Positions 46,655 to 59,375 of a stretch of DNA of 64,000 nucleotides are shown in pieces. Position 1 is the stretch's first letter. Each line of letters starts with the position of its first letter. Both the position numbers and the translations under genes were made by a program. The stretch covers positions 18,536,370 to 18,600,369 of the forward strand of contig NC_045140.1 of the NCBI RefSeq assembly GCF_008831285.2, written 5' to 3'. Origin of the DNA: Nymphaea colorata (Eukaryota; Streptophyta; Magnoliopsida; Nymphaeales; Nymphaeaceae). The notes under the pieces were generated by a model. The model saw only the letters and a program-made list of their open reading frames with translations. It did no database searches and was not told where the DNA came from.

Positions 46655-49600
46655 CTATCGTTTCCTTCGGATTTTTTGTTTTTTAGCGAAGCCAAGGTGT
46701 GGTCATCCATTAACCACTTCTCGTTGCCTTGTGTATTGGAAATGCGTGAAGGTCAGTTTTTGTTTCATTGGATGCTTACTTTCGGGGAATTCCGACTGGT
46801 AAAATGCATTCCGTCAATTTTGTGATATTTTGCAGCTGCAACTACGTCTTAAAGAATATTGCAATCAATGGGGTGCTATTTGTTATAAGACAGAACATCT
46901 CTCTTTCTCTCTCTCGATAGAAATGCATTGAAGCAATAATTTTCTTGGGTCACTTTCAAATAATTCTCGTGAGAGGAGAAACATTGAAATTTTCTTACAG
47001 AAGAAAGTCAGTATGATCAATGATGTAGGAACATGGTAAAATTCTCAGTCTTTCCTTCATTATTGGTGATGAGATCCATTCGCACAAGCATTAAGGTATG
47101 CACCACTGTTTTTAGTCGTGGTTCAGAACTATATACGTGTACATGTAGATGTCGTTATCCAGGGAGAAGACCAGAATTCATGGACAGGTCCAACAATTAA
47201 GCCGCCACCGAAGAAATTTGTCAAGACATCGACCGAAGTTGCTTCGTCATTCTGATCTGGTGGAAATCTGCAAGACCCCAGCTCGCCGATAAGAAAAACC
47301 GAAAAAGTGATCGTCCAATATGGGTCAGAATCATAAACCAGTTGCTTGACATAAGAACAGGATATTAAATTAGTTGTTTCACTGGGGGCTTGAATACATC
47401 TGATCTTAAGTCCAAGAAATCTACTTCAACATCGACTAACCATATATCCTGAATGTGTGATAATATCAAACTAGATCAGAACTAATCTTCATCTCTCTGG
47501 GGGGAAATCATGGCGTTAGAAGTTTGAATATCCATCTGACATTGAATGTTTGAATAGGATACACATTTAGGATATTCTTTATAAGTACATTAATTGGGTA
47601 GATCTGCAAATCTGATTTTAGGTACATGTCGTATAAAGAACAATAACCTAACCAAATCTGGCCTGTTTGAACTCTTAACAATGAACAACGTGTGATACCT
47701 TGAGCAACATTAGAAGAAGTATCAGCTCATCTAGGTCAATTACTGTCCCTAATGAGTCATGCCCATTTTGATCTTCATTTTTTTCTGCTTTTCCTTAGTC
47801 TTTTGAAATTCTCTCTGTCGCATCTTACCATTTCTACTGACGTTTTTACATGACCATCCCGCATAGCTGCTGACGATATTGGGGTAGCCCACGGATTTAA
47901 AGTCATAGATGATCTGTAGCATGGCTTTTCATTTCACAGATCGCAATGCTGTGAAAGTAATTAAGCATCAGAAAGGTGAAGTTTGGCAGGAGATTCGATG
48001 CCACACCATCATGTTGGTGTTCCCTCACCACTCTTTCTTGATTTCCTTCTTCATATTTTTCTCCTGCACTTTGAGAATGTTCATTTGATATCAAACGTAG
48101 GCCTATATATTGAGATCCTGTATAGCTGAAGTAGTCTCTACGTTGTCTGTGATCAGCTCCACCATTCTGCGGATGATCTCCTTGGCTAGACTAGGCCAAG
48201 CTCTGCGGATTGGATTTGGATTTGGACCCATCTTGTTGTTCCTAAGCTTCCTGCACTCTATATAACTCCATGGGATTGTCTGCGAAGTCACTTAAGTCAT
48301 ACAACCTGCGCTTCTTCTGAAACTATCACATATTTTAGGTTGTATATGATATTATATCATGAGAAATTTAGTACTCAAGAGTCCTTGAAAGACATAAAAC
48401 AGTATTAAAATAATTTGATATATAATTAAGTTACTGCCTCTGTAGTCGTGTTAGGCCATGTCCAGTAGTGTGACCAACACGCACACAGACACACACAAAA
48501 ACGGGGTTACACGTCTCTGTGAGGACTTACAATATAGGCTTGCAAATGGTTCAGATGACGAGAGTTTTGACGTTTTTGGCTGTGCCAACTTCTGTTCCAG
48601 CTTGATCGTTGATCGTAGATGTGATCAACTATTTCGGATCTGATTCTTTTGCAACTTTTTCTTATATATGATGATGACCTCTCCTATTGAGGAGGGAGTT
48701 ATGGAGATATTGTAGAGGTGCTTGGCAAACATATGAAACTGTTCATATGGTTCACACTGGATAATACTGTTGCTTCAGAAAGGATGGGCCAATTCCTTCA
48801 AGAGCACATTCTTTAAGATCTTTGTTTTCCTTTGACTTTGTCTTTTGTTTGGAAGAACAAGAATTGGATCCAACAGAAGAACATTATGTTCATAACATAA
48901 AAGAAAGGCATTTAGCAGTACCGTACATCAACCAAATACTATTCTTATGAACGGCTAAAGGCACCTGGGATTTAGCTTGCTTCCTCAACGTAGTGATATT
49001 CGTTGTTGATTTCACATAGTGGATTTTCTCATTGATGATGAGTAGAAAAGTACGGAACACTTTTTCTCTACCTTGTTAATTTGGTGACCGAAGAAAAAGA
49101 AAAACATCTCCAAATGTTTTTTTGGCAGGAGAAGGAAAAAATGAAAAAAAAAAAAGAGAGAGAGAAAAGAAGAACTGGCGATCAGCAGTGCTCGATTCGG
49201 TTTGACGGAGCCGGGTGCCATGTCGAGCTGCACCAGCACTCGAGTCTACACGCTCCATATTTGGTGCACCCGAGTCAACACTGGTGGACATGGGTCAGTG
49301 GGATCACATCAATGTCTTGCATGCCAGATTGACTAGAGGACCATGCATGGTTCATCTCAATCAGATCGGCGATGTCACTCCGGTCTGCTGCATGAACAGC
49401 TAGCCATGCACAACCAGCTGTTAGGCTTTTTCTTCAGTAAAAGAATGAGTTCTCGATGGGGAGTTGCACGGAGATTCTCCATTATAAGAATGGTAGTTGC
49501 GAGACTAGTCGATCAAGCGACCCCGTGGATGACCCCTTGTTGTGTGACACCACTGGTCGTCCTTCATTATCCTGTTGATTTGCTAAAATATGCACAAGCT

Positions 49601-51930
49601 TTGTTCACTCAATCAAAATCTGATGAATGTGATTGATACAAGTGGTTCTCACTGTAGGAATAAGTACATTTAAAAGATATGTTACATTAAGAACGCTGTG
49701 TTCTTGTTTTACGTACCATGATGTTGTTCTTATTCAACAATTAAATGTTGGACATAATCACAACATGCTTCGCAAAACAAGATCATGATATTCTCGAAAC
49801 GTGTTTTAAGAACATATTTTTCAGGATACAATTTTCTCCAAAATCAAATTCACTCACAGGAAACATAATCTTCTGAGTCATGACATTCCTGAAGTATCAA
49901 GACCCTGTTTGGGGTCTTGCATTGAGATGGAAGTATGTATCCATATTTTACATGACTTTCAAGTCGATGCCGTCCCCAAACTTCACAAGCTACTTAATTG
50001 AGATTTCCTGTATTTCCAGGCAGCTTTGTCAATGAAAGAAGGGAACAATTATGACAGTTCCCTGTCCATAGAAAGCGTTGAAGCCACAACGAGGCATTGG
50101 ATTGCGGGTGATTACAGAATCAGGATGCCTGAGACAGTGTACATCGAGGATGAGATTATATTATTAAACTCCATTTCGGATACAATGTTTTTGGCAACAC
50201 TACTATTCTCGTCAACATCAAATCGCACAAGTCATTGCGGAAACGACATCTATATCTCAGTTACCAACAAATCACTTTTATGCAGAATAAATGCAATTAC
50301 CAATATGCAGATTAAATCACCTTTTGAGGCTTTTGTGAAGAAGAACATTATGTTCTTGGAAACACTTGTTTCTAAGACCTATGAACTAAAAATACCATGC
50401 ATGTCTTTGTTTCAGAATGCATAGTGTAATTATGTGTACTTGGCATTTGTTTATTAGATTTAGAATAAACCCATGACTGTACCATGTTTTCTGAAATAAG
50501 AGCATGTTCTAACTTCTAAGAGTGCATGTTTCAAGAAAACATTGCTTTTCTTATCAAACTACTTTTTAATTTGCTTAATTTTCTTGTCATTTTCTTTCTT
50601 TTCTTAGACCACCTTATTCTTTCCATCAAAATAGCTAATTTTTCTTTGCAAGTTGTGCATGAATTTGCAACATAATCACTGTCTTTAAGAATCACAGATA
50701 AAAACAGTTCCAAGCAAAATTTGGCCTAAGTGAACCTTCAGAACCACATGTATCAAGTTCAATTTTTGAAACATTAGCACGTTTTAGCCAATTGGGTTCC
50801 ATATGACTACAGGCAATTGCAAAGGCAGGAATATCATACTCATATGACAGATGGTAATGGGTCCATGCGGTGGCGTTTAGCAAGGAGTACTTCTGTTCCT
50901 TGTTTGATACGATTCGGAATTCATGTAGGCGACGATCCAGTAACCTCAACATCCCCAAGTATTGATCTAATTTAAATTAGATATACAATCTCATGACTTG
51001 GATATCTGGCAGAATTTGGGAAGGTCTGCTGCAATTATATATAGGCATGTATGGATCTTATGCTAGACGGCCCTCATTGGATTTTAATATTAAAAAGTGG
51101 GGGCAGTTCTAAGAGTGTGGCAGTTGCCAACTTCTTACTATTTTCTAAAACATTTGTGATTTTTATTTTAATTAATCTTATAAAATATGCAGTTGAATCG
51201 CTGAATCGGCTCGTTCACGATTCATAAACCGATTCTGCAGTACTGCTTCACATTATTCCCTTTCTGTCTTCAACGGCAATTCCTCTGCAGCGTTCAATCA
51301 CTACCAAGTGCAGCAGGCAATAATTGTTTGACCGATGCTTTGTTGGCGACCAGGAGAGCTCAATCAAACGATACCGCTCGTCAGATCTGCCATGCATGGC
51401 CATAAGCTCTGAAAGATTTTCGGCAACAAGCGGCCTGCGGGGAACCTTGGAAGAAGGAACTGATCCTTATAATAGACAATCGTACCCAATAACATATTTT
51501 ACGAATCATTTAATGGAACATGGCTTGTGGGTATGTGCTGGTCGTCCATGGCGGCCGTCCACCAGCCGTAAACAGGTCTTGTAGCAGAGGAGCTTGGGAT
51601 TCCCTGACAGTACCAGTAAATATTGCTGCGGTCATGTCGCCTCCTAAACTCCTTCAAAGAGTGAATGTCATGTCCGCCATTAATTCTTTTTCTCTTTCTT
51701 CCGATCTCGGGGAGTAAATATATTCAGTAGTTTGTACAATAAATTAAGTTGGAACGAAACTCATGCTGTTGTTGGGTTGGTAATTATCTGCATAACTCTA
51801 TGGTATTATTAACAAAAAGTTTCAACTTGCTGCAGGGTCATGCGCAGGAACCATATTCGTTTAATTATGTATCAGCCTCATTGCCGTCTTGCTGGTGCAG
51901 GTTAAGTCTCTTTTCTGGGTGGTAAGTTGT
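46655..51930. other. Intergenic, no recognisable gene
   Basis: Frames at 47903-48094 and 48103-48291 (minus), 49343-49636 and 50026-50424 (plus), 50531-50958 (minus) and 51324-51584 (plus) were read and match no family I know. The segment 49180-49560 is GC-richer with frames in several phases, probably transposon-derived. Near 49680-49900 and 50335-50530, words such as AAGAACATTATGTTCTTG and CGCTGTGTTCTTG hint at degraded fold-back elements. Confidence 0.4.
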
Positions 51931-51935
51931 TAACC

Positions 51936-52014
51936 TCCGATTCGACTAGATACAAACTAAAAAGCTGCCGGAAATCCGATTCAACTAGATACAAATTAAA
52001 AAAGTTGCAGGAAA
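51936..52014. repeat. 39-bp tandem duplication
   Basis: Two adjacent copies (51936-51974 and 51975-52014) share TCCGATTC-ACTAGATACAAA and then TAAAAA-G-TGC-GGAAA, with a few substitutions and one inserted A. Confidence 0.85.
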
Positions 52015-52019
52015 TCTTT

Positions 52020-55000
52020 GTAGTAGGTAAAGTTGGCATGTAGCATTAGGTCAGAAATTAACCAAATCCATTACATCTTAAAAAATAAGAAAACCTTCAT
52101 TCCACAGGATGAGAGGAAACAGTAAGAGGTCGTCATGTTTGGTCAATTGATATGGTAGAACCACCTCTTAATCCCCTCATCCTTTTGGAATGTGTAGGTT
52201 AGTGAGACGTCGTCGAGATGTTCACGGATTTGATTGGATATACACTTAACCATAACCATTTTTTCCAGATATTGATATGTTTTTGAATTCATATTCAAAT
52301 GTAAACAAAGAAGAGTCATATCAGAATCAGAAGTCTGAAGTCAGGTTTCACAATTTGAATCTGATTCCTTACTTTCATAGCTAGATTTGAATCTAAGTTT
52401 TTAACCGAATCTAGCTCAATCAGATGTCATTTCTTAAATCAGAATTCAACCTGATTTACTAATCAAATGTTTATGAGATTTTGGATCGGATATATTGACA
52501 TAGTGAGACGTGAGTGAAATTCAAGGGTTCAAAGAAGAAATTTGTTGTTTGAGAAACGACACCAAACTTTTTTTCATTTTTTTGTAGCTATTAATACCCT
52601 AACATTTAATGCTACTTGCCATATATATATGCATGTGTGTGTGTGGTGTGCGTGGTTCCATACATGCTAGTGTGTGTATAAGCACAACCAAGGACCGGGC
52701 CACTTAAATGAATGTATCCGGCGCCCCTAAAAGGCGGTGGATTAACTTGGAAAATGGAAATATAATATTATTAAATTCGACAGGCCATGTAAATGTGCTC
52801 ATAATTAGTTCTTATTTCCATTCTTCATTTATTTGACTTATCACCTAGCTTTCCCTAGTAGGATAAATGAATATATTAATGAGAGTAAAAACAATAAATT
52901 GCAATTTATTGACCTTAATGTGCATGGACAAGCTTATGTATTTCATAAATGAGAGACAACAAGTGCTTCCAACTGCCACCACGGCAAGCGCGGAGTAAAA
53001 AAAAAAAAGTCACTGTATTAGGTGAAAATATCAATGTATAAATAAAGAAATTACCATAAAACATCAATTTAAAAATGAAAACAAAAAGGTATATGGGACT
53101 TACTTAACCTAATGATGGAAGTATTGTAAGTGCTTATTGGGCTTAATTAATTAATTAATTCTTCAGCTTTAGCCTCGGAAAATGGCAGCACACTTGTTTT
53201 GAAAGCGAGCGGCCCATGTGGTGTGCTCGTAGTACTCGTCTCTGCGGCTTCAGCACGTGTATTGGTCTCTCAATAATTGCATTTCACAGTAAAAAAAAAA
53301 ATTATAATCATTTACCAGGCAATAAAAAAATGTATTCATTGAAGAAATTCAGTCAACAACTATGCGTAAAGTACACCTCCCCTCCTTGTCACATATATTT
53401 GTCACTTTTCAAATTTTAGCGCCTTCTGCCGACAATCCTCACGCATCCCACATGTGAGAATGATCTGGATTTCTATACGATCTGGATCTCTCTCTCTCTC
53501 TTGATGTATATTTACATAATCTCCAAATGGATCTCTCTCTCTCAATCTCCAAATCGACAACATAGTGTTTTATAAATCTACTTCATGAAACAGAATCGCT
53601 AGATAATAACAATTTGTTATGGATGTCAAATGGCCCCTTAAAAACCATTTGAATTTGACAATAGTATCACATTTTATCATCTCATCATCTCATGAATTTG
53701 TCCCTAAAAATGTTGCTTAGCCTTTTTTGGATGCCTGCCAATGTAGGTAAACTAGGATCAACTCGACTCGAATCATATATTGCTTGGCTGGAGTTCGAGT
53801 CGAGCGACACAAGGTCAGCTCAAGGTTGACTCGTTTATCAACTCTCCATTTGACTTCACATATTTCCTTGGTTTTAGGTTTGGAAATTACAAAAAAAAAA
53901 AAAAGAAACCTAGATTAAACGATTGAGTTTAATCGAGCCGGGTTCGAGCGGAGCTCTAGTTGGCTCGACTCTTTGTACAGCCCTAAGCCCTGGAGATGGA
54001 ACTAGTCGTCCAGAAGAGAGAGAGAGAGAGTGCCTAGCTTTTATTATATACTCCTTTGACCCTAATCTTCTTTTAAGCCTGATTCCTTGAAGAAGGCTTT
54101 ATGCTTAGACTTCTCTAATTGGGGCATTGTTCTCCAAGTTTCTTGCAAAACTCTCATCAGATTTCTTAATGCGATTTGCACTCTATTCCCCGAAAATATA
54201 AACCGACAATTTTATTGGCTTATAAAATTTGATACATGCATCTGCTTTTGACGATTCTCTTTATACCATGCAGTTGAATTTCAAAAAATTGGCTGAAAAG
54301 AAAATAGTTGAAGATGATTAATAAACTTCAAGGGCAAAATCCATGTATGATGAACCCATATAGAATTTCATACGTGCATTATGTGCTTTGATTTATAGAA
54401 GTGGACTCTTGGGTTTGTCAAAATTCTTGCATGTGAGTGTGTTCGGAAACGGACGTAATATCATTGTCACGTAACTTTCAGAAAAGTTTAAGCCCCTTAA
54501 AATTAGTCAGATTCGAACGGATCAGCGGTCGATTTTAAGGTGTTCCATCCACACGTCTTGTACATTTGACGGGTCAGACTCACAAAGATCCAACTGACCA
54601 TGACACCATAAAGCAATGTTTGATAGTGTTAGAGTCGGATCTAAGATCGAAGCTACCACCGATTTCAAAACCACAAATATATATACATATATAGACACTT
54701 CCAGATAGGAGAAAATCAGCCTTGGATCTTATACCCGAGGCCATCAAACAAAGCTTATGGTATTCAATTGTTACTGCAATTGGATTTTCCCTTGCTCCAA
54801 ATCCAACACCGAATCCAGTTGAGTATATACAACATTAGTCCATATTCAAACAAATTTTATGAGTGGATCTACTTTGGAATTGATTTATAGCTTTAAAGAT
54901 GACTATGCAAGCACCACATCCCGTTTCCCTTCAATAATGTCACTTTTTCTCACGACCTAAAAGATACCTTGCAGTTATATCATTGAAGACAGAAAACTTA

Positions 55001-58000
55001 ATCATTCATCTCTATTATGGCGCTGAGGAAAAACGAAAGAGACATGACAACTTGTTGGTTTTAGTTTCTTTTCATTCACAAACTACCAAACTAGGTTAAT
55101 CGAGCGGTCCAGATCTCTTAATTTCTCTTGAATTTCTTCAATCATGTAGGCCCCAAGAGTAATAATGCCAATAATGATTTCATCTTTGTTGGTGTGTCTC
55201 TATTATCCATGGGGCCAAGCATCATTAATTGCTCTTTAATGGTCTTAGCTATTCACCACTGGTGGGAAAAAGAAAGTAAACTTGCAATAAGAAGCAACTG
55301 TGCTTGCTCGAACTCTTGATGTTGCACCAAACAAATTTCTGTTGCTTAACATACTCTTAAAGCAATATGGCAGTTTGCGCGCTCAAGTCAAGTAAGTTGT
55401 TACAGCTTTGGAAATTTTGAAAAAGGAGTAAAACTTTTCCACGTTGGACGTGTTTTCTACGTGCATTCAAACACGCCCTTGAGGTGGGGTGGCTTCTTTT
55501 CCTTTTCCAAACGATTCAGGTAAGTTAACAAAGGACCGTCCGTTATGGTCAGAAATTGACCAAAATGCCCCCACTGTTTAATAGAGCACTCCATGTACAT
55601 AACCATTGTTAATGCTTCCTTGGTGACTGTTTTTAATGATAAAAATTTTAGTTTTTAATCATCAAATTTAAAGAGATTAAAATAAGGTTATGATTCCTTC
55701 GTTACCAAAATAATCGACATTCTTGACTTAATGCACTTCTTATCTAATCTTTTTTTATAATATTAATTTTTTTAATAAATCGTAAATATATATATGTATA
55801 TATATAGATAACACAAAAACCTAAGGCTAAAAATGAGATGAAAAAGGGTGATCCAAAAACGACGTCATTGCATTGATGGAAGAGAGAAGTCGAAACAACT
55901 TTGGCATAGAGGTGGGTTCCACCCTCAGATTGAATGGGCCCACCCACCGTCTGGGGCCCACACTCCATCACACCACCGAGAAAGTTTTAATTGACAAATC
56001 GATGCCGACATTTTTATTGTTTTACAAAGTAGTTCCGGATGTTCAGAATGTATTAGAACGGTTTGATGAACTTATTTGAATACGAACCTTCCAAACAAAA
56101 TTCGACTTAATCCGGTTGTCATGCGATGCCTTCTAATATTTGTAACTTATTTGTATCGATTACCTATGCTGATAATCATGTTCAAAGCAAGGGAATAATA
56201 TATTGATCAAATAGTGCAAAAGCAGGAATCCTAGGCCCCCTTACCCCTACTTGGTAGGGGATGATTTTGTAAAAGAATTATCAGCGAGAGGCCAAAAAGG
56301 AAAAAAATCAAAATTGGAAAAAAGAAAATTCCTCCCATCACATCCACAATATCTTTTGGATGCATTGGAATTGTAACACAGCTTTTCGTACAGTAAATAT
56401 TATCGCCATATTTTTTTATGCGCCCTCTGCCTTGAAATTACAAAACTGCACCTCCCTTTGGCGTTATTCCTTTTCAACTTCAAACACCAAAAACACCCTT
56501 CTGAGAGAACACGGGATATTGTGGGAAGAGTCTCTTCTACTTAATTTATTGGGGGCATTCGGTCATTGTCATCCATAACACATTCATAAGTAACTAGTGG
56601 AGATTCTTCAGAAAATGTTGAGAGGATTTTTCAGACAATTGGGAATTATAAAATTCTTTTTACTTAAAGATAACGTATTTTTAGTTTTGTCATTCGTAAA
56701 GCCCCTGTTTGTAAATTATTATAAACCCAACTAGTTATTTGTATATGTAAAAAAGTGAGATACCTATTTGTAGATTCATTTGTAAAGTTGTTAAATATGA
56801 ATGAAGTTGCATCTTCATTGCCTTTTCTTTTCATGTTTGGAAAGCATCAACATCATTGGAACAATTCGAGGCCACCTACAACATGCACTCGGTTACCTAA
56901 CTATCAATATTCAAACTCCAAAATAATTTGCTTCCCAAGTTATGAATCCGCATTTGTGAATCCTAATTCATTTTACAATTTTTATCGGACCATGGGTTAT
57001 GTGGTTCATCTTAAAGCTTTCTCGTTCACAAAGGTCATAAGTTCGATTCCAAAGTTGCAAACACCGAGTCCCTTTGGACCTTTGGTTTGGCTGGAACATA
57101 GCCTATGCTAAGAATTTGGCTCCCCTTGGTTCGTTCAAGAGTTGATCTTATTTACCAAGCACCAAAGAACCAAGTTTTAAAAGTTAGACCCGATTCGACT
57201 CCCCACCTGTCAAACTTTCCTTCCTTCATCCAGCCAACATGTGGACGCACAGTGCCATGATCTAAAAAAAAGTATGAGTTCGATCCATCGGACCTTATCA
57301 AAAGCTGCAACCAGTTCGCAGCCTTTTAGGTGAACTAATTTAGGCCCAATGAGCCCCTTCTTTTGAACCCGAGCTCTGGATGGATCTAGACCCCAAAGGA
57401 AGAGGCTCTATGAATCGAACCCCTCCCTGGATCCCTGATTCATCTGCATATTCATGCTCGTATCTGGAGAAGAAAGAAAAGCAAGTGGCATAAATAATTT
57501 GCCTCTGGCAAAAAGGCTGCAACAATGCACGGCTCCTTACTTCTTTAGTAGCATACTTGTTGCTTATGGGACCCCACTGAGCAAATTCAGGCTTTTTCAT
57601 GCATGACGAACACCAAATTAGTCACAAGGTCGATCTTTCAAGGGCCCCATGATTAGTGTTTGATGTTTGAACCAGCAATCCTATAAATTATTATCTTACT
57701 GTTTCTAAATCAACCACTGATCTTATAAATTACTGCAGTCGACTCTGTCAACCTCATAATAGTCCAAACGGCTCAGCGTTTCCTTCAATGTGTGGCAAGC
57801 AAATCCTTTTCCTATGATATGCATCGGTGGAACGTCATAACCAAAGCTAATGCTCAGGTCTTATCATCACTTGCAAGTTGTGTTTAAAAATGTCTAGCAC
57901 AACGACAAAGTGCTAAAGAATGTAAAAGGTCGTTAACAATCTCGTGAACGAAAAAAAATAGTAACTAAAACAGTATTCTTCTACAAGAAAACTAAGAAAA

Positions 58001-58290
58001 AAAATTGCAGGAGGACTAAAACAGTAAAAGTATGAAACCTTCAAGAAGATAAGAAACAGTCGTTTTGGCAAATATAAATGAAGAAGACAGATGCCACGAT
58101 ATTTGTCACACTGATGTTTCAGCAGCCTCTTCACAGGTGACATTATGTATGGCTGCAGAGTCTTGAAATCTAGGCCAAAGGCAGCTGCACATTAACAAAG
58201 AGAAGACTACAGAGACACATTCTAAGCTGGTGGTTGATTAGGCAAATGAACAAATGTTCTTGTTATGAATATGCGGGAGCAGGCCTAGAC
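52020..58290. other. Intergenic, dispersed-repeat debris
   Basis: No gene was recognised. The segment 52.2-52.5 kb resembles 15.85-16.15 kb in word content. The segment 53.75-54.0 kb has CTCGACTCGAATC, GAGTCGAGCGAC and TTGGCTCGACTC words typical of widespread plant repeats, near a GA tract at 54017-54031. The segment 57.0-57.1 kb is tRNA-like in its box B (see findings). Frames at 55744-55971, 56755-57111 and 57340-57600 look like chance. Confidence 0.4.
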
Positions 58291-58292
58291 TG

Positions 58293-58355
58293 TTGAGCCC
58301 TGCAAGAATCTCACAGCCAAGGGTTCTCAAATGCGAGACATCTCACAGGGCTCAA
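58293..58355. other. Short hairpin-forming inverted repeat
   Basis: The left arm begins TTGAGCCCTGCAAGAATCTC (58293-58312). The reverse complement of the right arm (58333-58355) begins TTGAGCCCTGTGAGATGTCTC. The first ten base pairs are perfect and the rest largely pairs, with one small bulge and a loop of about 18 nt. The word does not match a conserved plant microRNA that I know. Confidence 0.4.
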
Positions 58356-59375
58356 ATTTCAACAATGGCAGTCAGATGGTATGTCCAAAAAACGTACATC
58401 TGAGCATGTGACCGCTCACCGACCAAGATCAAAGCCTGAAAGAAGCATTCCAAATTTCCAAGAACTGCAAAATCGTGAACAGAAGGGCACTATGGTCATC
58501 TGATTTCACGAATGACATTGTCCCAACAATCTACCAACTCAGTGGCGCCATGTAAGATAGAGCCATAATGGTGGCACTTTTGCTGTATTGGTGTCCTCAA
58601 TGAGACAGCTTGGAGGTGAAGGTGAACCTGTTACGGCTTAGCTAAAGCTCCAGAGTAACATCAACGCCTTTCAACAGGGGTTGCTTTCACCCATCCCATC
58701 CCATCTCTCCTACTCCTTTCTTGTCTTCCTTCCTGGGTTTTCTAAAGCGGAACTGGAAAGGGTATAGGTGGTATACTTTTTTATGTGCTACTGATACGGT
58801 GGCACCACTGTATGAGCTTGCTTTTTTGCCTTCTTTTTATATCTCTCTCCATCCTCTGAGAGAGGGAAGGAGGGAAAATAATTTGGTTTGCTGAGATGGT
58901 GGTCCTTCAGGATTGTTTTTAACTTTGTCTTCTTTTTGAGAATGTGAAAAACCAGAAAAGATTTGTAGGCATGCTTTTTTGACAATCAAACTGAAAAACT
59001 ACAGATTCCTTGTGTACAGAAGTTTTTGGTGTTTTGCTCTTTTCTTTGCTTGCTTCTCCAAGGAATAGTTTATTTTTCCTCCTTTTAAATATTACTTTCT
59101 GGGTTTATTTTGACCTGTTACCTTACCCTCTGTTAGTGTGCAATCAACCTCCCTGTTGTTTCTAGTGGCATTTTCTTGAAGCTATTTTTCCTTGTCTTTT
59201 ACTTTTCCCCCGTCTTTGTTTTTTGGTCGGGATTTTGGTGAGAGGATTTGTGGGATGTGGCTCTGAGGGTTGATCTGGAGTTGGTGATGGATCTTTAATG
59301 CGATTTTTCGTCTATATTTTGCGGTAGTCTGGTTGTTCTTTCGCGCTAGAGGGAGAGGGGCTGTCGGTGCTGGTG
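58356..59375 (+). other. Upstream region of the transporter gene
   Basis: This region should contain the promoter and 5' leader of the transporter. Pyrimidine-rich stretches occur at 58680-58740 and 59050-59220, and TTTTTATATCTCTC at about 58834-58847 is a possible TATA-like element. A leader intron is possible but was not resolved. The minus-strand frames at 58788-58985 and 59182-59397 are shadows of this T-rich DNA. Confidence 0.4.

Noticed and set aside
49180-49640. Overlapping open frames in a GC-richer segment
   Set aside because: Several phases are open at once, no motif is present and the composition suggests old transposon DNA.
50026-50424. 132-codon plus-strand frame
   Set aside because: No family resemblance or splice context; its end overlaps words of a degraded fold-back element.
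58293-58355. Call of the hairpin as miR171
   Set aside because: Only about 15 of 21 positions agree with miR171 and the usual arm arrangement is not met.
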